13,041 nt of DNA from Scenedesmus sp. ARA3 (lineage: Eukaryota; Chlorophyta; Chlorophyceae; Sphaeropleales; Scenedesmaceae), in assembly GCA_004335835.1 (NCBI GenBank), contig RWJK01001161.1:1836-14876 (forward strand), written 5' to 3'. The notes under the pieces were generated by a model. It saw only the letters and a program-made list of their open reading frames with translations. It did no database searches and was not told where the DNA came from. The translations under genes and the position numbers were made by a program. Each line of letters starts with the position of its first letter. Within the stretch, counting starts at the first letter, position 1. Below are positions 8,301 through 13,041 of this stretch, in pieces.

Positions 8301-10870
8301 TTTTACGCTGTTATCGGCCTAGGGTGCGGCTCCTTGATAGGCATTGGGCTGTGGCTGATTTTGGCGGCTATTTGATGCGACTGTATTCTGCAGGGCCCCT
8401 CACGGAGTACCTGTTCTACTTCCCCGGCCTGCGGCAGCTGGACCTGAGCAACAACCAGCTGGTTGGCACCATCCCCGCCTACGCGCTGATGTGAGCTGCA
8501 GGCTGGCCTGTCGCTTCTGTTCTGCTTGGGGGTGGAGTGTGATGCACTGCATCTGGTGATTTGTGTGCACTGGAAAAGGCCAATACAAACAGCGGCAGCA
8601 GGTGAGATGTCCCTCTCAGAGTCTGGCGACAAGTCGGCTGAGCAATGTTTCTGCTGACGTTGCTGCTGCTGCAGGTTCACTGTCGCGCTGCTGTCCGGCG
8701 ACTTGAGCAACAACAGCGGCATCACAGGCATCATCCCACCCCAGATGGGCTTTGCAGGAGACCTGCGCCGCATGTCCCTCAAAGGCACCAGCCTCTCCTG
8801 TGCTGACGTCATCAAGCCCTACGCTGTTCGAGTCAACAACAGCTGCACCAATCCGAACGTCTGTTTGACCGACGTCTGGGCCGAGAGCAGCCACGGGGAT
8901 GACTACGTTTGCCCCGATGAGCAGGTGCTGCCGTGTTTCCTGGCGTTTTCAAATGAGTCTTTGCCTCGCGATGATGCCAGCAACATGCGATGCAGGCTCA
9001 TCGTTCGCCGGGCTCCGGAGGATGCACGGGCAGCGTGTTCTGGCAGCGAGCCTCCGTTCTTCCTGGGTGGCGAGAGCGAGAGCCTGCCTGACAACAGCTT
9101 GAGCGGCAGCGAGCAGGCGTGGGTGATCGACCCTGGCTACTACCAGTACAGAGGCTGCTCCTGCCTGCTGGTGAGTTGGCATGAGTGGTTTGTAGTTCCC
9201 GCGTCAATCTGATGCTGCGGCTGCTGCTCCTGCACCAAGTTTGCTTACGGCGTTAGCAGCATGCTGCAGCAGCAGGCTGTCCCGTCCAACGCGGCGCGCG
9301 CATGCCGGCTGCTCCACAGTGCACACTGTGTGACCATCCCACATATGCCTTGTTGTGGGTGGTGGTTGCAGCACTGGTGTGACTCACATATGCCGTGTTG
9401 TGGGTGGTGGTTGCAGCACTGGTGTTGAACAGCGCATGCATGTGGCTCTACATGGGCAGACGCATCACACATGTGCAAGCTTCGGTGCAAGCCTGCTTCA
9501 CTGCTAGGCCAACATTGATGCCTGTGCAGAAGAGAGTCTGCACACTGCACACCGCATGCGGCTGTGGCCTCTGCTGGTGCAGTGCTTCATGGCTTGCATG
9601 CTGCTGCTTGCAGGGATTCAAGGAGGTGTGGACCAATGCGGGCACCCAGCTCACATGCATAGAGCAGCCAAGCACCGACAACAGGTCAACTGCCATCATC
9701 GCAGCTGTGTCAGCAGTGGCCGGCTTTGCTATTTTGAGCGCGCTGGTGGCTGTGGGTGTGCTGTACCTGCGCACACAGCCCCGTTGGCTGCGCGAGCGAG
9801 TCATGCAGGCCAAGCGCGTGCAGGGCGCCCCACGTGCGGCGAAGCCTGGTGACAGGGTGGCTGTGAGCATTGTGGTGACTGACGTGAAGGGCTTCAGTGC
9901 GCTTACACGGCAGTACCCGGATGCCATGATCAAGGCCATGGGGGGACACAACAACATCATGCGCAAGGTGGGAAAGAAGCAGCACAGTTGACCTCCCACT
10001 AGCTGTCACACAGGAAGAAGTAGCAGCAGCAATATGACGTGCAATGTGCACAGTAATGCGCAGCAGCTGGAAGATCAGAGCCACGGCAGGTCTTGCATGT
10101 TGATCAGTACGTAGCCGACCAGGGTTCGGCTCATTGCGTGAGCTTTGCGCATGCATGCAGCAGCTGCTTTGGTGCCAACGCTGCCTGCACTGCGGCTGGT
10201 AGCCTGGGCTAGCTTTTTCATTTATTTATGGCAGGAAAACCAGTAGAACGTCCGTTTTCAGATAATTTAACAAGTATTCGTTATTCTTCCCGCCATAGTG
10301 GTAAAACTGCGCTCTGTGTTCACGATGTCTTCTGCCACCCCCAGGCGTGCCACATGCATGCGGGGTATGTGCTGGACCAGGAGGGTGACAGCTGGGCAGT
10401 GGCCTTCCATGACGCTGATGATGCAGTGGCCTTCTCCCTGCAGGTGAGACTGCACACTGTGTACACTGTTTACACTGTGTAGCCTTTTGTACTGCCTTTT
10501 GTGCTGCTTTTTTGCTTCCATGCTGCTGATGAAGCGGTGGATTTCACCCTGCAGCTACGGTGTGCAGGGCTTGCTTGTACTGAACTGTGTACTGCTATGC
10601 GTACGGCTCTTTGTATCTTTGCATTACGCCGCGCCACAGTCCTTCGTGCTGCTGGCTCTGCAGGTGCAGCAGGCGTTGGCGCGCAAAGTTTGGCTGTTGA
10701 AACGTCCAGCAGATGCTCAGACTGCCACACAGGACTCTGATCTGCTGCTGTCCCTCGACAGCCTCAGGCAGCAGGGCTTGCTGCAACAGGGCAGCTACAA
10801 CAGGCAACTCAGCCTCACCTCCACGACTGCAACAGAGCAAACAGCTGGCGGCTCTTTCCCCAATGCTGAA

Positions 10871-10908
<38 letters not shown>

Positions 10909-12497
10909 GGCTCCAGCTGCAGCTGCAGCTGCTGCTGCAAGCACAGCTCCAGGTGACTTGGAAGCAGCAGCTGGCCCAGCAGCAGATGCTGCATACCACC
11001 ACCAGCAGCAGCAGCAGCAGCACAGCAACGCCAGCTTGGATCGCCTGATGGTGATGCCGTCCGGGGACTCCCAGACTGCCATGGCAAGCGGCCCACTGCG
11101 GCTCAGCTTTACTTCAAGTTGCGGCAAGGCCGCAAATGCAGCCAGCAGCCAAAGCGGCAGCATGGCAGTACGTAGTGAGCCTGGGCCAGCCACTGGCGCA
11201 AGCGGCCCCTTGGCTTGGCTCTTTAAGAGGCCTCTGAGCAGGACCAGTAGCTGCAGCAGCAGCGGGCAAGTGCATGCGGGTCAGCTCTCAGTGAGCAGCG
11301 ACACGCATCCTGACCTGGCAGGGGGCAGTGCTGCGGCTGCTGCTGTTGCTGCTGGGGGCCAGCTGCAGCAGGGTGAGCTGCAGCAGCTGCAGCTGTCAGA
11401 TGCTGAGGCAGGTCGGTTGGATGCAGCAGACAGCAGTAAGCTACCTGCGCTGTCAGGGCGGCAGCAGTCACAGGCCTCTTTTGGATCGGCTATTTCGTAC
11501 ATCCTGGGGGACGGCAGCAGAGCAGACGGCAGCAGTGTGCACCGGTCTGCCACATCAAGTGGGAACAGGCATCAGAGCAGGTCGAGCTCATTACTGCAGC
11601 GTCTGACGCACCGCAGCAGCAGGAACGGCAACCTTGCCGGGCCTCTGGGCAGCAACACAGCGCAGCAGCAGCAGAAGCAGCAGCTGAAGGCGCTGCGGAT
11701 CAGTGTGCGCATCGGCATTGCTTCAGGGACACTGCTGTACGGCAGCGACCTGCAGAACTGCGATGTTCCTCAGCGGGCCAAAGGTGAGTTTGACTGATGT
11801 TTGACCAAGTTTGACCAAGGTTGACCATCACATGGCAGGTGTGACAAGTGACGACTTTGAGCAACAGATGGTTAGCAGCAATACTCCGCAACATCACAAG
11901 GCTCCTTGCACTGTCGAAACACTCTGCTGTTTTGGGATCATGTCTGTGATGCAATTTGTGCTTCCTCTGCTTCTCCTTCCCCTGCCTGCTGCCTCAGAGC
12001 TGGTGAGTGACGTGGCGAATGGCGGGCAGGTGCTGATCGACGAGCCCACCTTCCTGCTGGTCAAGGATTCCCTGTCCCTGCTGGGCACCGTCAGCGAGGC
12101 CGGCTATGATGACAGGCTGCTGCAGCGGCTCAACCAGGCACGGGTGGTGGGACGCCTGCAGCAGCAGGTGGCGTGCGCCACAGCATGCAGCAGGTAGGCA
12201 TAGCGGTAGCTACTGATGGAGCAGCAGACACATGGCATGACATTTCGCGCACAACATTGCACGTGTTGAATCTGCTAGCTGCCTCGTACTATGATGTGCT
12301 GTCCTGCCAGCATTCTGCATCATGCGGCGGTTCTGTGGCAACTGCTCCCTCCCTGACCTGCCAGCGCCTGTGCAATGTGCATCCCTGAAGCCTCAGTGTG
12401 CTGCTGCTGCCGCCGCCGCCCCTTCCTCCTGCTGCAGGCGCAAGGCATCCTTCAACAGCCCACTGCCTGAGGGCGAGCCTTACTTTGATGCTGCTGC

Positions 12498-12529
<32 letters not shown>

Positions 12530-13041
12530 TCCTCCCCTGCCCTGCAGGCGCGAGGCGTCCTTCAGCAGCCCCCTGCCCGAGGACGAGCCGCAGGACTATG
12601 AGCACGACGCCATCGTGGTGCACATGGGGCGCTTCGCAGCAGAGACGCCACTGGCCCCGGGGCAACCACAGGCAGCCACAAGCAGCAAGGAAGACGACAC
12701 CAAAGCCACAGGCGACCAGCATCAGCAGCAGCAGCAGCAGGGTTGGAAAGGGCTGGAGAAGTTGGGGCGGTCACTGAAGGGAAGATCCTCGAAAGCTGAA
12801 ATTGCAGGTGGTGAGGATGGGGCAGCAGCAGCAGCAGCGGCAACAGCAGCGCCAGCAGCACCTGCCGCGGCTGCTGCGCGTGGGAAGAGTGAGCCAAATA
12901 TGGAGCTGCTGTTTGTTGGCAACAGCAAGGACCAGCGCATGCAGTCCGGCAAGAAAGGCGCAGCAGCTTCCAAGCAGGCGCTGCAGGTGCAGCAGCTGCA
13001 CCTGTACAGCATTGCGTCGCCGGGCATGCGTCGCTGGCCTG
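3763..13041 (+). CDS. LRR receptor-like class III nucleotide cyclase, single-pass membrane protein (14 exons, 3' end outside window)
   Basis: Proposed exons: 3763-3877, 4264-4701, 5381-5459, 6587-6736, 6975-7015, 7309-7562, 7765-7843, 8394-8490, 8675-9170, 9614-9967, 10345-10443, 10664-11783, 11998-12193, 12548-13041 (open). All phases agree across the 13 junctions; every donor is GT, mostly GTGAGN. That makes at least 1337 codons. Order of parts: signal peptide (1-~23), LRR N-cap (~39-150), about 13 plant-type LRRs (~150-450), Cys-containing juxtamembrane ectodomain (~450-609), transmembrane helix (~610-635), class III cyclase domain (~664-1130) split by a low-complexity insert, then a low-complexity tail. 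It should sense something outside the membrane and make a cyclic nucleotide inside. ATP or GTP cannot be decided, because the usual Lys/Glu position holds Asp712. The start is the ATG directly before a clear signal peptide. The architecture is well supported; the ligand and activity are unknown. Confidence 0.87.
4264..4701 (+). other. Exon 2: LRR N-terminal cap and first repeats
   Basis: Encodes CKQLAAFYKATNNINPVNGP, then ...GWEQ...NC, then YCSWFGVTCC, then NAVAGVDLPLNNLNASISDD. This is the layout of the plant-type LRR N-terminal cap: an L..FY helix, a W-rich stretch, C.W.GV.C, then the first beta strand. A run of nine Ser from (AGC)n at about 4406-4433 is inserted between the helix and the C.W.GV.C motif, lengthening the cap. 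The exon ends CAGCTTGG/GTGAGT in phase 1. Confidence 0.82.
4406..4433 (+). repeat. (AGC)n run encoding poly-Ser inside the LRR cap
   Basis: Nine consecutive AGC codons, read in frame as Ser, within exon 2. It interrupts the N-cap at a place where related proteins would have a short loop, so a loop expansion is likely. Confidence 0.75.
4811..4847 (+). pseudogene. Intronic copy of the exon 2 end with a decayed donor
   Basis: Bases 4811-4847 match 4674-4711 across the exon/intron boundary: both contain AACCTGC, then AGCTTGGG, then GAGTC. The true boundary reads TTGG/GTGAGT, whereas the copy reads TTGG/GCGAGT. The copy therefore keeps a GC in place of the GT donor. It lies 110 bp into intron 2. 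Confidence 0.6.
4881..5180 (+). repeat. Two degenerate tandem units of about 150 bp in intron 2
   Basis: CACCCTGCAGCAC recurs near 4881 and 5034 (offset about 153). Both are followed by similar blocks with GTAAGCTTGCA(C/T)GCAGC (4931 and 5088) and CAGCAGCAG. The units are clearly diverged. I see no exon in them. Confidence 0.5.
5275..5313 (+). repeat. (CAG)13 microsatellite in intron 2
   Basis: Thirteen uninterrupted CAG units lie 67 bp before the acceptor of exon 3. Placement in the intron is supported by the phase-consistent acceptor at 5380 and by the lack of any LRR-like sequence around it. Confidence 0.85.
5381..5459 (+). other. Exon 3: one LRR unit
   Basis: With the last base of exon 2 it reads ANTWITGAIPDSLRSLRNLT, then KINLSNT: a plant-type LRR with the ITGxIP signature. 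Acceptor is CTGCAG at 5375-5380 and donor is AACAC/GTGAGT at 5460. It ends in phase 2, which is what the acceptor at 6586 needs. Confidence 0.85.
5590..6586 (+). repeat. Array of nine decoy 'acceptor plus LRR exon head' copies filling intron 3
   Basis: After a CTGCAG or close variant, nine units begin with C(T/A)TYCTGTCTGGCAC or close variants, at 5590, 5682, 5801, 5889, 5981, 6149, 6241, 6333 and 6501. The exon finally used starts at 6587. Spacings are 92, 119, 88, 92, 168, 92, 92, 168 and 86 bp. Full units translate in the exon frame to versions of FLSGTLPPWLPELTQLATVM; short ones keep only SGTLP. Block 5981-6240 is a near copy of 6333-6586 (offset 352), so larger segments also duplicated. 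I find no good GTGAGT donor in the decoys, while the last copy leads to one at 6737. Confidence 0.85.
6587..6736 (+). other. Exon 4: two LRR units, the only copy of the array with a full exon
   Basis: Reads FLSGTLPPWLPELTQLATVM, then LGQTTGLGGAFPRGMGQL, then DKLRELNLEGSA. It starts after CTTGCAG (6586) in phase 2, matching exon 3, and ends at TCTGC/GTGAGT in phase 2, matching exon 5. Its first about 65 bases are the parent or latest copy of the upstream array. Confidence 0.85.
8146..8187 (+). repeat. Perfect 12-bp inverted repeat in intron 7
   Basis: GCATGATGCACA (8146-8157) and its exact reverse complement TGTGCATCATGC (8176-8187) are separated by 18 nt that are themselves rich in CACA/GTGT palindromes. 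In the pre-mRNA it can form a stem-loop about 205 nt before the exon 8 acceptor. No function can be read from it. Confidence 0.6.
8223..8247 (+). pseudogene. Exact copy of the exon 8 acceptor and first codons, inside intron 7
   Basis: Twenty-five bases, TTCTGCAG followed by GGCCCCTCACGGAGTAC, are identical to 8386-8410, which is the real acceptor (AG 8392-8393) plus the first 17 coding bases of exon 8. After the identical part the copy diverges and soon loses the LRR sequence. It is a decoy acceptor 163 bp upstream of the true one. Confidence 0.75.
8675..9170 (+). other. Exon 9: last LRRs and Cys-containing juxtamembrane ectodomain
   Basis: Starts with LSGDLSNNSGITGIIPPQMG, the last clear LRR, then continues into a region with about ten Cys (CADV, NSCTNPNVC, YVCPDEQVLPC, MRC, AACSG, GCSC). 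It ends with PGYYQYRGCSCLL just before the membrane segment in the next exon. Paired cysteines fit an extracellular disulfide-bonded cap. Donor is CTGCTG/GTGAGT, phase 0. Confidence 0.82.
9340..9428 (+). repeat. Tandem 45-bp duplication in intron 9
   Basis: CACATATGCC, then a G/T-rich block, then GTTGCAGCACTGGTGT occurs at 9340 and again at 9385 with one base difference in the core. Each unit carries a GCAG that could act as a weak acceptor. No reading frame links it to exon 10. Confidence 0.7.
9692..9769 (+). other. Transmembrane helix (exon 10)
   Basis: About 26 uncharged residues, AIIAAVSAVAGFAILSALVA followed by VGVLYL, come after a polar, Cys-containing stretch (TCIEQPSTDNRST). They are followed at once by basic residues (RTQPRWLRER, QAKR). 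The positive-inside rule puts the LRRs outside and the cyclase in the cytoplasm. Confidence 0.9.
9854..10443 (+). other. Class III cyclase domain, N-terminal half (exons 10 and 11)
   Basis: Exon 10 gives RVAVSIVVTDVKGFSALTRQ, the first strand and metal-binding loop of class III cyclases; Asp673 (codon 9881-9883) is the expected first metal ligand. Exon 11 (10345-10443) gives HAGYVLDQEGDSWAVAFHDA; Asp716 (10387-10389) in EGDSW is the second metal ligand. Both are thus present. The residue that usually selects ATP (Lys) or GTP (Glu), four before Asp716, is Asp712. The intron between the exons (9968-10344) holds the psbE-like fragment. Confidence 0.87.
10213..10310 (+). pseudogene. psbE: Plastid psbE-like 5' fragment inside intron 10
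   Basis: From ATG 10228 the sequence reads MAGKPVERPFSDNLTSIRY, which I recognise as the start of the cytochrome b559 alpha subunit (PsbE) of green-algal plastids, with one change (Asn where Ile is usual, after SD). After 10284 it diverges, though His-Ser appears at the expected spacing. Codons are AT-rich (AAA, TTA, ACA, ATT) and the 15 bases before the ATG are AT-rich (CTTTTTCATTTATTT), unlike the flanking GC-rich DNA and like a plastid leader. It lacks the haem-binding and later parts and cannot make a working subunit. Nuclear insertion of plastid DNA is the simplest reading; recognition is from memory. Confidence 0.72.
10516..10554 (+). pseudogene. Intronic copy of the exon 11 end
   Basis: Reads FHAADEAVDFTLQ, against FHDADDAVAFSLQ at the true end of exon 11 (10405-10443); 32 of 39 bases match. 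The base pair after CAG is CT rather than GT, so the donor is lost, and the GDSW part of the exon is not copied. It lies 72 bp into intron 11. Confidence 0.65.
10664..11783 (+). other. Exon 12: start of a helix, roughly 330-residue low-complexity insert, return to the cyclase fold
   Basis: Starts with VQQALARKVW, which continues SLQ from exon 11 as in other class III cyclases, and ends with LKALRISVRIGIASGTLLYG (the VRIGI strand, residue about 1080). Between about 10700 and 11685 lies a Ser/Gln/Ala-rich insert with poly-Ala, YHHQQQQQQH and several RSSS/LSRTSS patches that could be phosphorylated. The whole is one open frame, so the insert is translated rather than an unspliced intron, unless cryptic splice sites are used. 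Donor is GCCAAAG/GTGAGT, phase 1. Confidence 0.8.
10871..10907 (+). repeat. (GCT)12 run encoding poly-Ala in the cyclase insert
   Basis: Twelve GCT codons in frame plus GCG, followed by further Ala codons (about 24 Ala in all with two interruptions). It is the same trinucleotide family as the intronic acceptor runs, here translated. Confidence 0.8.
11790..11825 (+). promoter_or_regulatory. Four TTGAC motifs spaced 10-11 bp apart at the start of intron 12
   Basis: TTGAC occurs at 11790, 11801, 11811 and 11821, three of them as TTGACC. TTGAC is the W-box core bound by WRKY factors in plants, and spacing by one helical turn would put the sites on one DNA face. It could equally be a plain 10-bp tandem repeat (TTGACCAAGT) that arose by slippage. 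Confidence 0.35.
11998..12193 (+). other. Exon 13: C-terminal part of the cyclase domain
   Basis: Joined to exon 12 it reads RAKELVSDVANGGQVLIDEP, then TFLLVKDSLSLLGTVSEAGY. This matches the last helix and GGQ(V/I)L strand of class III cyclases. The usual Asn-x-x-x-Arg pair of the preceding helix is not visible. I chose the donor at 12194 (CAGCAG/GTAGGC, phase 2) over GTGGCG at 12168 because only the former keeps the frame into exon 14. Confidence 0.75.
12431..12480 (+). pseudogene. Upstream copy of the exon 14 acceptor and head
   Basis: Bases 12431-12480 match 12541-12590 at 42 of 50 positions, covering the CAG acceptor and 14 codons (RKASFNSPLPEGEP versus REASFSSPLPEDEP). Both are preceded by a CTG run and a C-rich tract. 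The offset of 110 is not a multiple of three. The upstream copy runs on into a (GCT)n poly-Ala and out of the exon 14 frame, and I see no donor for it. It could be an alternative acceptor giving a different tail that stops at 12777. Confidence 0.7.
12490..12535 (+). repeat. (GCT)n microsatellite between the two exon 14 heads
   Basis: Eight GCT-type units, one GTT interruption, then four more, leading into the C-rich tract and CTGCAG acceptor at 12547. As at 558-593, the trinucleotide run takes the place of a pyrimidine tract. Confidence 0.75.
12548..13041 (+). other. Exon 14: cytoplasmic tail, runs off the window
   Basis: Open to the right edge. It reads REASFSSPLPEDEPQDYEHD, then AIVVHMGRF, a Gln/Ala/Ser-rich stretch, KGLEKLGRSLKGRSSKAE, MELLFVGNSKDQR, and near the edge LHLYSIASPGM. 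The ordered islands (IVVHMGRF, LHLYSI) look like strands of a second folded segment interrupted by low complexity. I cannot assign it to a family with confidence. No stop codon is present within the window. Confidence 0.65.

Larger units (their letters stand above)
6975..8490 (+). other. Exons 5 to 8: LRR units
   Basis: Exons 6975-7015, 7309-7562, 7765-7843 and 8394-8490 encode consecutive plant-type LRRs: ALTGTLPDDL, GLSGNVSVLEQC, LDISHNNFTGQLP, ANNNRFSGTLP, LDISNNQVGGIIP, INLANNQFTGPL and LDLSNNQLVGTIP. The 41-nt exon 5 is small but is needed to keep both the LRR register and the phase. Introns fall at similar places in the repeat, near the asparagine ladder, as expected when LRR exons arose by duplication. 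Confidence 0.83.

Noticed and set aside
10228..10482. psbE-like ATG as the real start of exon 11 or of a separate gene
   Set aside because: The acceptor at 10344 joins in phase with exon 10 and gives the expected cyclase sequence. Using the AG at 10233-10234 instead would hit TAG after three codons. The open frame from 10228 into exon 11 is recorded only as a curiosity.
12168..12197. Donor GTGGCG at 12168 for exon 13
   Set aside because: It ends in phase 0 and would not keep either exon 14 head in the frame that stays open; GTAGGC at 12194 (phase 2) does.

Overview
The window looks like nuclear DNA of a green alga, most likely a chlorophycean. It is GC-rich and intron-dense, packed with (CTG)n/(CAG)n runs that encode poly-Ala, poly-Gln and poly-Ser, and carries TGTAA motifs of the kind green algae use as polyadenylation signals. 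A short AT-rich plastid psbE-like fragment sits inside one intron. The organism call is an inference; no rRNA or other marker gene is present. All genes I can support are on the + strand.

Region 1 (1-2167) is the 3' end of a gene whose 5' part lies outside the window. Four exons (1-127, 388-480, 595-1246, 1542-2167) give a tail with long Asp/Glu blocks, basic patches resembling nuclear localisation signals, and poly-Ala/Gln. I do not recognise the family. The last about 147 bp of the coding sequence, stop codon included, is duplicated 240 bp downstream.

Region 2 (2168-3762) is 3' UTR plus intergenic and promoter DNA: degenerate repeats, a strong palindrome, two TGTAA motifs, an AT-rich stretch, and a five-codon upstream ORF overlapping the next start codon as TGATG.

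Region 3 (3763-13041, open at the right edge) is one large gene. I reconstructed 14 exons whose phases agree at every junction, giving at least 1337 codons. The product reads as a receptor-like nucleotide cyclase: signal peptide, plant-type LRR N-cap, about 13 plant-type LRRs, a Cys-containing juxtamembrane ectodomain, one transmembrane helix, then a class III cyclase domain split by a roughly 330-residue low-complexity insert, and a further cytoplasmic tail. The layout suggests an outside sensor coupled to an inside cyclic-nucleotide output.

The most unusual signal is structural. Introns of this gene (and one of gene 1) hold partial copies of neighbouring exon ends, often with the adjoining splice site. 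The extreme case is intron 3, where nine copies of 'acceptor plus start of the LRR exon' precede the copy actually joined to a good donor. Similar copies occur beside exons 2, 8, 11 and 14. The second notable item is the psbE-like fragment in intron 10.
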